Origin: Mimachlamys varia
Taxonomy: Eukaryota; Mollusca; Bivalvia; Pectinida; Pectinidae
Length of the DNA stretch: 64,000 nucleotides
Assembly: GCA_947623455.1 (NCBI GenBank)
Contig: OX392536.1
Location: 12,023,282-12,087,281, forward strand
Reading direction: 5' to 3'
The notes under the pieces are model-generated. The model searched no databases and was not told where the DNA came from. It saw only the letters and a program-made list of their open reading frames with translations. The position numbers and the translations under genes were made by a program. Positions 38,557 through 49,100 of the stretch are shown in pieces; position 1 is the stretch's first letter; every line of letters begins with the position of its first letter.

Positions 38557-38825
38557 TAAGTAAACAAAGATGACTTAACACACACACAAATATGCTGCAC
38601 CTTTTAAATTTAGTTATAGATACAGTATGGCGAAAAAATGAATTAAGCTGCATCATTCACCTGTTTCGTCCTCCTAAGACTCTTCAGTAATTCTAGGGAC
38701 CAAAAGGTGGGATTCCCAAGTTTCTAAACTAATGTAGAAGCAGAAGGGTCAGGTGCGTGAAACCTCTTTATTTTATTAAATTAGAAGTAAAATTAAACTA
38801 GCTCTGTATAATTTCGATTGTGAAG
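38557..38825 (-). mobile_element. Hammerhead-bearing dispersed repeat, copy C
   Basis: Homologous over its full length to 32547-32815 in the same orientation, with scattered substitutions and a longer CA run. No coding capacity. Confidence 0.65.
38650..38693 (-). ncRNA. Hammerhead ribozyme-like motif, partly degraded
   Basis: The minus strand keeps CUGAAGA, GUCU pairing with GGAC (one wobble), and GAAA. The short stem III is CAG/GUG with a mismatch. The 3' stem I strand UGAUGC is consensus, but the 5' strand is mutated to GAAUUA, so stem I is largely lost. Probably inactive. Confidence 0.5.
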
Positions 38826-40178
38826 AGTAGGTTTAGTCCTGCGCCAGGGACGTGAAAGTATTTCTCACGAACATGTTTAAAATCTGCGCATTCTATTCAA
38901 AATTGTTCTTCTGTAAAAGTCATATGTATGGCACATAGGTGGATCTTTCCCTATGACAGAGATACATATGTGAATGTATGTTTTTCCAGTTCCGATTCGA
39001 GAGAGGCTTATGACGTCATAATATTGCACTGGTCAAATGTCAACTGGTGTCTGTTCTCGGTCTGGATCTAACGTTGAAACATGTTTAAACAAATACTATA
39101 TGTATAATTCTGCACCAATGTTACATGAATGTGGATTAACAAAACTGTAAATATAGGTATCGGTTGTCATCTTGTTGGCATTCCAGATGCATACGTGTAA
39201 CATGGTTACATTGGCTTACCTACATATTCAACATATATTGGTACAATGTACCTCAATGCATGTTACGCATGCACCGATGAATGTCAAAACTATAACGATC
39301 AATATTTAAGAAAATGTTTAAGTTGATGTATAAAGACGGAGAGAAAAAAATAAACAAATATTGCGCGGTATTTTGTACTTCCGGCTCGTTGTATGCACAT
39401 TCGGTTCAAACGAAAACAAAACTCCACAGCACTGGTTAGAGGGAGTTACCCAAACAAGATCATTGGTAATAGCTATCACCATAGTCTGAATGTTTGAAGA
39501 TGTTTTAATATCAACTACGTAAGGTAAGTGATTGTTATAGAGTTGTTTTTCGTACAGTTTTTGACATTTTTACAAGTTAGTAATTATTCAAGATCAATAC
39601 TTATCTGTGCTAGGCCTAGGCTAGGTGTATTTAAAAACATGATGTAAAATGCAATATTCACAAAACTTGTACAGTTATTAGTAGTTGATATTTACAAACG
39701 TGTTTAAGCTATCAAGTAAACATTTGCACTTGTCACGCTTTGTTTGTTGTTTTTAATCGGATTTGTTAAAAGGGTCGTATAAATAGCATCTGCTATGCTG
39801 CCGAACTATGGCTTATAGTATGTATATTATATATTAGTAACGACCCGCTGTGTATATTAGATGATACACCACGGGTGGTCATGGCGACAACGTGTAGACA
39901 ACGTTAATGAAACGTCTAAACGTTGTACGAACGTTACATGAACACATACGTCCGTTTGAAACGTTCTGTTCTGACGTAAGTGCAGCGTTTTTAAAACGTT
40001 TTATTCCCGCTGGGTGTGTACTTCGAATGGTAACCATTCACTTTGCGAGTCTTAACTGGTAGTCCTTTAATGATCCCCGAAACACTGCCAAAATATCGGA
40101 ACCTGGCATTACAACAAAGTCTGATAAGTTTGTAACTGTACATCCTTTATGACAAGAAGTAAGGGAGAATGTCCGAGT
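38826..40178. other. Non-coding stretch upstream of the Crypton
   Basis: No gene recognised. Five copies of the palindrome aacgtt occur within about 110 bp (39898-40005). Confidence 0.45.
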
Positions 40179-40256
40179 AACTGTCCATTCCTTAAAAAGA
40201 ATGGAGCCGAGGCCCCGAAGGGGCCGAGGTCCATTCATTTTAAGGAATGGACAGTT
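40179..40256. repeat. Hairpin with two recombination-site-like palindromes (sites A and B)
   Basis: A perfect 19-bp inverted repeat (40179-40197 and 40238-40256, aactgtccattccttaaaa) encloses a GC-rich palindromic core (ggcccc-gaa-ggggcc). Each half can be read as a site: an arm ending tccattc, an 8-bp spacer (A: cttaaaaa, 40191-40198; B: attttaag, 40237-40244) and an arm starting gaatgga. The outer arm of each is the full 12 bp; the inner-facing arm matches over 7 bp. A third site (C) lies beyond the recombinase at 42249. Confidence 0.7.
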
Positions 40257-40334
40257 ACAAGGATATTCACCCGCTTAAAATATACCCCAATTGTTCCTCA
40301 TACTTACCTGTGTATCACTAAAGCATACACAGGT

Positions 40335-40490
40335 ACAGGTGAGTTCAAATTAGGAATGGAGAGTTTTTGTGATGTATAGGTCAAAGGTCAAGCACATGCA
40401 AAACATACACTATATTCCACAGGTGAGTTCAGATTAGGAATGGAGAGTTTTTGTAATGTTTATAAGGTCATAGGCCAAGCACATGCAAAA
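40335..40490 (+). repeat. Two direct repeats, 84 bp apart, each with a half-site
   Basis: Copies begin at 40335 and 40419 (acaggtgagttc) and end in gcacatgcaaaa. Each contains gaatggagagtt (40354-40365 and 40438-40449), the exact reverse complement of the left arm of site C at 42249-42260. They lie just before the recombinase gene and could be extra recombinase-binding half-sites or promoter elements. Confidence 0.7.
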
Positions 40491-40566
40491 TGTGCTGAAC
40501 ACAACTGGACACATACTGAAAGGCTTTATATATGGTCTGTTTCCTTAAAGTTATTTAATTGCCATA

Positions 40567-42158
40567 ATGTCTTCAAGCGAGGATGGCAGTTTATTTCTTA
40601 CACAGAGCAGCTATTCCTCAAAACCACAGTCTGACTATGATACTGACCACATGGTTGAGGATATTTTATCACTTAAAAGTGAAAACAAGGAAAAACTCCC
40701 CGGAAGCAACCTGTTTATATACATAGCCAAGAATTTTCTGATATTAGTGAAGAAGATGAGATGTTATTGACAAGCGAAAAAGCAGAAAAGGAACTAAGTG
40801 AACACAAAAAAAACCAACACGATTTAGGATTCCAAAATCTGACACAGAAATGAACAGTCTAAAGTCTAAAAGGTGAGTAAATTATTGTTTATCAACTGTA
40901 ATTAAGTCAGTAATGTAAAAAAAATGTAAAACAAAATACTGATTTTTCTTTTGTCTTGCTCTATCTTTTTAGAGTAGAATGTTAGCGTGTAGTGAACGAA
41001 ATCTTACAAGTAATTTTTTTTTTCAGATTTGCACCAAATACTATGAATAAAATCAAATGGGCAGTGAAAACCTTCAAAGAGTGGCAGGCTAACAGAAATG
41101 AAGTGGCTGACACAATGAACATTAGTTCAATACTGGTTGAACTTGAGAATATGACACGTGATAAACTAAATTACTCCATTTCGCGCTTCATCTGTGAAGC
41201 AAAGAAAGTTGACGGGTCAGACTATCCAGCTGATACTACTTACACGATTGGTATATGTCTTCAACTGTACTTGGATACATTGGATAAAAGTTACAAATTT
41301 CTTAGTGACACTTCTTTCAGTCAAATAAAAAACACCCTGGATAATACTATGAAAGAAAAGGCTCAACAACATATTGGAGGACCTAAAAACCAAGCTCTTC
41401 CTATTACAGAGGTGGAGGAGGATATCATGTGGTCGAAGGATGTCCTTGGTTCGGATACTCCAGAGAAGTTAGTTACAACTCTTGTATATTTGCTGGGATT
41501 GAACTTCGCTCTGCGTGGTGGACAGGAACATCGTAATTTACGGAGGGGAATATCTTCACAGTTCAGTGTTGGTGAAAACGAACATGGGAAATATTTGAAA
41601 TATACAGAGGATGTTTCTAAAACAAATCAAGGCGGATGAAAACATAGGCAGGTTGCTCCAAAGTGTGTGTACGCTTTCGAAAACAAAGAAAACCCGGAAC
41701 GCTGTGTTTTGGCATTATACACAAAATATTGCAGTCTGTGTCCATCGGAGATTGCATGTAAATATGAGGACTTTTATTTACGCCCTTTGCAAAAACCGTC
41801 TGCATCGGTATGGTATGCTAATGAGCCTCTCGGCAGGCACAAACTAGCAAATGTTGTTTCTTGTTTGTGCAAGGAAGCTGGACTTCCAGGACACCGACCA
41901 AACCACTCTCTACGTGCGTCAGCAGCAACACGTCTGTATCATGCCGGAGTCGACGAACAATTAATTTCGGAGGTAACGGGTCACCGATCAACAGCCATCA
42001 GGAGCTATAAAAGGACAACTGCCGCGCAAAAACGGTCTGTTAGTTCAATTTTTCAAGGACATTCAGAAAGTGGCAACAAAGTTCCCAAAATAGACAACAA
42101 TCTCAAAGACAGTAAAGATAGGCACATTGAAGTGACCGTAAATGCCAATGTTAACTAA
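40567..42158 (+). pseudogene. Crypton tyrosine recombinase (DUF3504-like), interrupted
   Basis: A probable first exon starts at 40567 (acidic, Ser-rich N-terminus) and ends at a GTGAGT donor at 40873. It shows two apparent frame changes, one near an eight-A run at 40806-40813. An intron (40873-41026) ends in a strong T-tract and cag. The second exon is in phase with the donor and runs to the stop at 42156. It has an N-terminal helical domain (FAPNTMNKIKWAVKTFKEW) and the catalytic domain. The first catalytic Arg lies in FALRGGQEHR (codon 41514), HxxR in NHSLRA (His codon 41904), His in TGHRS and the nucleophile Tyr in RSYKR (codon 42006). A single in-frame TGA (41637-41639) separates the first Arg from the rest; everything downstream stays in frame. 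Such proteins cut and rejoin DNA through a 3'-phosphotyrosine link. The damage suggests a recent pseudogene, assembly errors or readthrough. Confidence 0.8.
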
Positions 42159-42248
42159 AACCACAAAAATATTAAATTGTATTATATGTTTCATATTTTT
42201 GTTTTCTTGATCTTTGTCTGAACAAGGTATTGGAGAATTGTTCATTAT

Positions 42249-42280
42249 AACTCTCCATTCCTGAAAAAGAATGGACAGTT
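42249..42280. repeat. Recombination-site-like palindrome (site C)
   Basis: Left arm aactctccattc (42249-42260), 8-bp spacer ctgaaaaa, right arm gaatggacagtt (42269-42280). The arms are reverse complements at 11 of 12 positions. This layout of about 12-bp arms around an 8-bp asymmetric spacer resembles binding sites of simple tyrosine recombinases. The spacer differs from site A's by one base, in the same orientation. It lies 91 bp past the recombinase stop. Confidence 0.65.
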
Positions 42281-42390
42281 AAGACAATGGATTATGTCAT
42301 GGGTATATTTTAATACTGTATATTACGGACTAGATGTAAAACTAATACAGATGAGGTCAGCTATAGTAATAAACCAGAGTGTTGGGGTGT

Positions 42391-42490
42391 AACATGTCGC
42401 GTAGCCGAGATTCGAACTCTGGCCCTCCGAATTGTAAGCAGTATATTTTCGCTTTACCCGACTGATTTTCCCACTGTGCTCTAGCTATAT
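42391..42490 (-). repeat. tRNA-like sequence, possible SINE head
   Basis: On the minus strand, an A-box-like block (gagcacagtgg) lies about 65 bp before a B-box-like block (gagttcgaatct), the spacing and content of an RNA polymerase III internal promoter. The cloverleaf arms pair poorly, so it is not a functional tRNA. It could be a tRNA-derived SINE head or a fossil tRNA. Confidence 0.4.
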
Positions 42491-43480
42491 CCAAAACGAA
42501 TTGAAGTTTACGTTTTAACTGCATATTTACGTCAAAGCGAGCTAGCAGTGAAACATGGATCCCTAGGTTTAATGGCTAACGGACGCACGTGTATGTCCAT
42601 ATAAAATGGTATGTAATCGCATGCAAATACACAAAAACAAACTCCAAATAACCATTAGTATATTACACGCAATCTTTAATGTATAATAAGCAACATGTAC
42701 ATTTAAATATAATGCAATGTTATACAGTTCACATCACTTGTTAAGGTGCAACAAAATTAATAAAAGGTATATGTAAACAAAAGATATTTGCATGTTTTGC
42801 GAACTGATAATATTTGCTCCCATACAACACGCTATACACCGATATGTTAACAGATACTTGTTGTCCTATCCAAATACATTGCAAACAAATCTACAAAATG
42901 TCACTGCCATTTTAGCTCGCCTGTTCGAAGAACAGGGAGAGCTATTGTAATACCCCCGGCGTGAGCGTCAGCGTCGGCGTAAAAATAGTTAAGAAGAATG
43001 GTTGAGTCCGTTGTGAAGTAACTATAAGTCCTACATCAATCAAACTTACATGCATGATTTGTCTAAGGATACACAGCACATGCTAATCTTCGGGTGCTGG
43101 ATTTGACCTATATTTTCCGCTTGAATGACCATGTTTGTGGACTAGCGTGACTACACAGTAAATATAAAATTACGAATTATGTGTGTACAGGCGAACATTT
43201 GGTGGCTTTGACACCATCTCTGGTATTCTTCCTCATACAGTATACGTGTTTTAATTTTTATTACGTGTGTAATAGTTGAGTATTAAGAATGTCGTTTTGT
43301 CGATAAGACATACCCACACACGAAGTCAAAATTCGGCAAAGAACTTTTAAATGCTAGACATGAAGTCTGTTGAACACGTCTTTGTAAAATCATTAGTGAC
43401 AGGATCAAGCTATTGTCCAACGGCGTAAGATCACCTGTTAGAGATTAAGTTTTGGTATTTCAACAGTATATACCTTTTCC
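42491..43480. other. Non-coding, with a probable dispersed repeat from 42914
   Basis: The sequence from 42914 starts with a short hairpin (agctcgcctgttc...aacag...gagct) followed by a cggcgtgagcgtcagcgtcg block. I recognise this start as typical of a dispersed repeat in bivalve genomes. Its end is not visible, and no copy partner lies in the window. No gene was seen. Confidence 0.4.
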
Positions 43481-44665
43481 ATGGTCCATAGGATTTAGCA
43501 GTAACTACAGTATCCTGGGGCAGCATTTCACGGTTTAATGGTCCATTAGATTGTTATAGTAACTACGGTATACCGGGGTAGTAATTGACGGTTTGATGGT
43601 CCATTAGATTGTTACAGTAACTACGGTATCCCGGGGCAGCATTTGACGTTTAAATGGTCCATTAGATTGTTACAGTAACTGCGGTATCACGGGGCAGCAT
43701 TTGACGGTTTAAAAATCCATAAGATTGTTACAGTTATACCGGGGCAGTATTTGACGGTTATGTGGTCCATTAGATTGTTACAGTAACTACGGTATTCGGG
43801 ATAGTATTTGACGGTTTAATAGTCCATTAGATTGTTATAGTAACTACGGTCCCCAAGGCAGTATTTGACAGTTTGATGATCCATTAGATTGTTACAGTAA
43901 CTACGGTATACCGCGACAGTATTTGACAGTTTAATGGTCAATTAGATTGTTAAATTAACTATGGTCACCAGGGCAGTATTTGACGGTTTAATGGCCCATT
44001 AGATTGTTACAGTAACTACGGTATACCGTGGGTAGTATTTGACGGTTTGATGGTCCATTAGATTGTTACAGTAACTACGGTATCTCGGGGCAGTATTTGA
44101 CGGTTTTTATTGTCCATTAGATTATTATAGTAACTACGGTCCTCAAGGCAGTATTTGACGGTTTAATGGTCCATTAGATCGTTATAGTAACTACGGTATC
44201 CCGGGCAGTATTTGACGGTTTAATGGTCCATTAGATTGTTACAGTGACTACGGTATCCCGGGGCTGCATTTGACGGTTTAATGGTCCATTAGATTGTTAT
44301 AGTAACTACGGTATCCCGGGGCAGTATTTGACGGTTTACTGGTCTATTTGATTGTTACAGTAACTACGGTATCCCGGGGCAGCATTTGACGGTTTGATGG
44401 TCCATTAGATTGTTATAGTAACTACGGTATCTCAGGGCAGTATTTGACGGTTTAATGGTCCATTAGATTGTTGTAGTAACTACGGTATCCCTGGGCAGTA
44501 TTTGACGGTTTAATGTTCCATTAGATTGTTACAGTAGCTATGGTATCCCGGGCAGAATTTGACGGTTTAATGGTCCTTTAGATTGTTACAGTTACTACGG
44601 TATCCCGGGCAGTATTTGACGGTTTAATGGTTCATTAGTTTGTTACAATAACCACGATATCCCGT
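43481..44665. repeat. Minisatellite, 58-bp unit, about 20 copies
   Basis: Units contain gcagtatttgacggtttaat, ggtccattagattgttacag and taactacggtatcccgg. They vary in the cccgggg stretch and by small deletions, so the array is more diverged than the others in the window. No long frame. Confidence 0.95.
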
Positions 44666-44736
44666 AGTTATTATTTCAACTTATTTGTGTTACCATGGAA
44701 TGTTGTAGGTACATTAAGTTACAGCAAACACTCTTA

Positions 44737-44897
44737 ACTGATCATCGTTAACAAAGAAAACTGATCACTGCTAACAAAGAAAACTGATCACTGTTAACAA
44801 AGAAAACTGATCACTGTTAACAAAGAAAACTGATCACTGTTAACAAAGAAAACTGATCACTGTTAACAAAGAAAACTGATCACCGTTAACAAAGAAC
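44737..44897. repeat. 23-bp tandem repeat, seven copies
   Basis: The unit is actgatcactgttaacaaag plus aaa, starting at 44737, 44760, 44783, 44806, 44829, 44852 and 44875. The middle copies are identical. Confidence 0.95.
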
Positions 44898-46530
44898 TTC
44901 AACGTTGGAACCAGAAACGATCAATCCCTATGGAATTGTTAGACCGATTTTAAAGCAAAGCTGTCGTCCATTAAACTGAGTTATCCTCGAGTTGTCATTC
45001 GCTACGGTCACTTTTACCTTTACCAATGGTTACACTTGAATGCTAAGAAGTTTAATCATGTATTGAAACTATATTATACAATGTAACTGAAACACGTACG
45101 TCTTTTAACATGGTTTTGCAAAAGACAACTTTCAACAAAAACCTGATAGGATTACACTGTATTTGTATGTGCCATTGTCAGAGAAATATAGTATCTCTGG
45201 ATACTGACAAAGCCCCGTTGTTAACCAATGTTAGAGTCATGATTGGTGTAAGTGAAGACGAACAAGTATTGGAATATACATTTGACCAAAACGTATCGCA
45301 CTGCTGATTTTTAAATACCTGGTTTTCCAAGAGTCGCATGTTAGTGCGAACCTTTTTAGTCGTTGGAGGAGGTGTAAATGAAAAAACGACAACTCTGTGA
45401 ATAGATTACCGCCCGTGTTAATGAGTGAACATAACGACACCTCTGGGTAAATAGTCACCCAGACACAATTAACCTCTATCTGACCTTCTAGGGCCTTAAT
45501 GTGGTTTCTGTTTGTACATATTGCAATAATAAACAGCTGTACTAGCCCCGTCTCCTTTAAAGCCTTTCAGTGACTTTTCTTTTAAATTATCGAAAAAAGA
45601 TCTTTACCCGTACGGCTATGTTCTTTATTTACATCAACAGAAAAAGGCTATGCCTGTCTTGTTAAACGAACAAAATGTATATATAAAAAAGTCTTCGTTT
45701 ACCTGTACACAACATAAAAGTAAAAAAAAATACAGATTTCTACAGACCAATACACTGACAGATACTGTGTACATCAAGGCATCAGGTCGCCATACTTATA
45801 TGTTAACCGCTTATATCACATACCTAGCAAGGAGGAATTCTAATCCGTTCATACATAGTGGCAACAATATAGCTGAAATGGTCATTTTGTGGAATCTTGT
45901 TATCAGAAATAATGCATTCTTCTTATTTTCAGTTATTGAATAAAGATATCCCTTAACGCACGGATGTGTGTTTTTTTTTCTGTCTGTTAACAAACAATTT
46001 GGCCGCGTTTCATATACATGGTTTAGCAGGTTCGCCTTTTTTGAAAGAACAATTTCAGTGATAGAACTTTGCGGGACGAAACAGAACTGTTTATACATAT
46101 AAAGGCTTTTTGAAGGGTCATCAGAAAAGTATCATAAAATACATGTAACTAGGTCCTTCACTACTACAATACTAACTGAACAACAGTGGTCATTACATTT
46201 GGATAGTAACCACGGTTTGGTCCAACATGTCGACCCAGTTTGGCCTTAACACCGAAGAAAACGCAGAAATCAGCTTCTGCTATTGAACGTTAAAACGCAC
46301 TATTTATAGTGGAGTGAAAACGGCTGCGATCCCAATCTACCATGTCCCTCTATCCCTTGATTTGTTAACATACAGCTATCAAGTGTGACGGGTCACGCTA
46401 ATTTTTGCGATAATCTATATTTAGAAATATCTTTATTCAGATATAAAACTGACAACAGTGGACAATGATTGTGAATAATCGCGTTATTTACTGCATTTTC
46501 GTTACCTGCCGAAAGAAAACATTTAATGAC
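44898..46530. other. Non-coding stretch
   Basis: Open frames up to 97 codons without a recognisable domain. Confidence 0.4.
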
Positions 46531-47339
46531 TTAAGGATCTGCTCTTGTGAGGTTTCAATCATGTTCAAACCACGTTTTGATCTCACGAGTGATATTTTGG
46601 TAATATCGAACAATTTATTATCAATTTTTATAGCAAATATGCATCTGAAAAATGTAGCAAAGAAGTAGATGTCTGTTATTTATAGAGCTTTTTTAGAGGA
46701 ATTTTAACAAGAGACCATTATGGCGGCCATTTTGAATATTAGTATTTCTGTGCATTTCTTCCACTTCCCGAACAGCCAAAATTTCATGATTTTTGTGCAT
46801 GATTGATCATTTAAAATTGTCAGTGTGTAAAAATTTTTCATTACAGCAAGTTAATTTTTGCTGTGCAACTTGTTTATGTTATATTTTAAAAAGTTTGTCG
46901 CCAGAATTTTTTTTTTATAAAACATTAAATCTGCAAAAAATGATGAAAAATGGAAAACTTCTCATTAAAAAAATAAGGGGAAGGGGTAACTAAAATTTTA
47001 TTTACTGAGCTTAAGAAAAATTAAAAGACTTTTTCTTCCGTAATCTATACGAAAATACTATTTTTGTCAATTATGGAAACATTCATACATATCTGACCCC
47101 AAATCAGGAAGATATTGAATGAAATTGTCCTGCAACTGGCAAAAAAAGCATTTTTTCACATAAATCACATGTTTTGCTCATTTTGGTACTTTGAGCGAGC
47201 ATAGCACAAAAAAGAGTTCAATTCCATATATTCTTTTTGCATTTTCTGCTATGCAATGAACCCCTTTTCCCAAAAAAGCAAATAAGAAAAAACGTTAGTC
47301 ATCAGAAAATTTCGACTTTTCACAAGAGAAGATCCTTCA
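46531..47339. mobile_element. TTAA-flanked MITE family, copy 3
   Basis: TTAA at 46531-46534; the other flank is mutated to ttca (47336-47339). The left end reads ggatctgctcttgtgag and the right end in reverse complement ggatcttctcttgtgaa. Both ends share the ctcttgtga variant, different from copies 1 and 2. The interior shares atggcggccattttga and tgctgtgcaactt with the family. Confidence 0.65.
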
Positions 47340-47346
47340 GTGAAGA

Positions 47347-48570
47347 AGTAGAGATACTAGTAACAATTAAGGGGAGGTAATAGCAACAACAAAGGGGAGG
47401 TAATAGTAACAAGTAAGGGGAGGTAATAGTGACAAGTAAGGGGAGGTAATTATAACAATAGATGGGAGGCAATAGTAACAACAAAGGGGAGGTAATAGTA
47501 ACAAGTAAGGGGAGGTAATAGTGACAAGTAAGGGGGTAAGAGTAACAACTTAGGGTGGTAATTATAACAATAGATGGGAGGCAATAGTAACAACAAAGGG
47601 AAGGTAATAGTAACAAGTAAGGGGAGGTAATAGTGACAAGTAAGGGGAGGTAATTATAACAATAGATGGGAGGCAATAGTAACAACAAAAGGGAAGGTAA
47701 TAGTAACAAGTAAGGGGAGGTAATAGTGACAAGTAAGGGGAGGTAATTATAACAATAGATGGGAGGCAATAGTAACAACAAAGGGAAGGTAATAGTAACA
47801 AGTAAGGGGAGGTAATAGTGACAAGTAAGGGGAGGTAATTATAACAATAGATGGGAGGCAATAGTAACAACAAAGGGAAGGTAATAGTAACAAGTAAAGG
47901 GGTAAAAGTAACAACTTAGGGGAGATAATTATAACAATAGATGGGAGGTAATAGTAACAACAAAGGGAAGGTAATAGTAATAAGTAAGGGGGTAAGAGTA
48001 ACAACTTAGGGGAGATAATTATAACAATAGATGGGAGGTAATAGTAACAATAAAGGGAAGGTAATAGTAACAAGTAAGGAGTTAATTGTAACAATTTTGG
48101 GGAATAGAAATAATAGTAACAGAAAAGGGGACATAATAGTAAAATAAAGGGGAGGTAATAATAACAAAATAGGGGAGGTTATAGTAATTAATAAGGGGAG
48201 GTAATAGCGACAATTAAGGTGAGGTACTAGTAACAATAAAGAGAAGAGTAACGATAGTAACAATACAATTGAGGTAATAGTAACAATTACATGATAGGAG
48301 TTATTAGTAACAATAAAGAATAGTTAATAGTAAGTATAGGGAGAGGGGTTACGATTGCAACAATAAAGGATAGGTAATCGTTACAATTAACGAGGGGAGG
48401 TGATTGTCACAATGAAGGAGAGGTCATCGTTACAATTAACGAGGGGGTAACGATAGTAATAATAAATGAGAGATCATCGTTACAATTAACGAGGGGGTAA
48501 CGATAGTAACAATAAAGGAGAGGTCATAGTTATTATTAACGAGGGGGAGGTGATAGTAACAATAAAGGGG
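47347..48570. repeat. Composite minisatellite, 20-23-bp subunits with a 92-bp higher-order unit
   Basis: Subunits resemble aaggggaggtaatagtaaca. A set of about four subunits recurs with the marker gatgggaggcaat at 47573, 47664, 47758 and 47850 (spacing 91-94 bp). After 48070 the units become irregular. Minus-strand frames of up to 153 codons, rich in Leu, Tyr and Pro, are repeat by-products. Confidence 0.9.
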
Positions 48571-48958
48571 TATTTACATAGGGCTGGGCGGTATTACCGG
48601 TATACCGTGGTATAAAGTTTTGATGGTACGTACCGTGGTACATTAGTCCTGTACCGGTTTTTTGGGAACTTTCATGTACCTTACTAAAGAACTATTTGTT
48701 ACAAAGATCAATTGGAATTCCAAAATGGTTTAATTATAATTTACTATAAATTTGCTGATCAACTAGGATAGACATAGCTTCACTCAAACAATATTAGAGG
48801 ATAACACAACGAGAAACTGATGACAGGCCTCTTGTTGATACATTCAATCAATGAGGTATACCGTGGTACGTACCGCAGTATTTGCCTAAATACCGTGGTA
48901 CAATGTATACCGTACGCGTGGTACTTTTGATTGTGTGGTAACTAGCTCTATATTTACA
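48571..48958. mobile_element. hAT-like non-autonomous insertion
   Basis: An 8-bp duplication tatttaca (48571-48578 and 48951-48958) flanks a 372-bp element. It starts tagggctgggcgg and its other end in reverse complement starts tagagctagttac. An 8-bp target duplication with TAG-type, short imperfect inverted ends is characteristic of hAT transposons. The interior has several copies of ggtataccgtgg and tacgtaccg. It interrupts the minisatellite, which resumes at 48959. Confidence 0.75.
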
Positions 48959-49100
48959 GTAAGGGAGTAGAGCTCATACTAACAAAACAGAAATACCAGT
49001 AACAATATAAGGGAGGTAATCGTAGCAATTAAGGAGAATTAATAGTAATATAAGGGGGTAGGGAAAATGTAACAATGGAGAGGGAGCGTTACTTACAACA
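48959..49100. repeat. Degenerate continuation of the minisatellite
   Basis: Diverged aggggaggtaatagtaa-type units between the hAT-like insertion and the 22-bp array. Confidence 0.6.

Larger units (their letters stand above)
40179..42280 (+). mobile_element. Crypton-type tyrosine recombinase transposon (putative limits)
   Basis: The limits are set by site A (40179-40210) and site C (42249-42280), which are direct repeats over 28 bp with two differences. Between them lies a decayed tyrosine recombinase gene. Cryptons are DNA transposons that use a tyrosine recombinase, lack terminal inverted repeats and move by recombination at short sites, so flanking site-like repeats fit. The true termini are not proven. 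Confidence 0.55.

Noticed and set aside
41667..42158. Separate gene starting at 41667
   Set aside because: The apparent start is a GTG codon, and the frame continues that of the upstream half of the recombinase across one TGA.
42391..42490. Functional tRNA gene
   Set aside because: A and B boxes are plausible, but acceptor and anticodon arms do not pair and no anticodon loop can be placed.
47320..48263. Leu/Tyr/Pro-rich minus-strand frames resembling membrane proteins
   Set aside because: Direct translations of the aggggaggtaatagtaac minisatellite; several overlapping phases are open.
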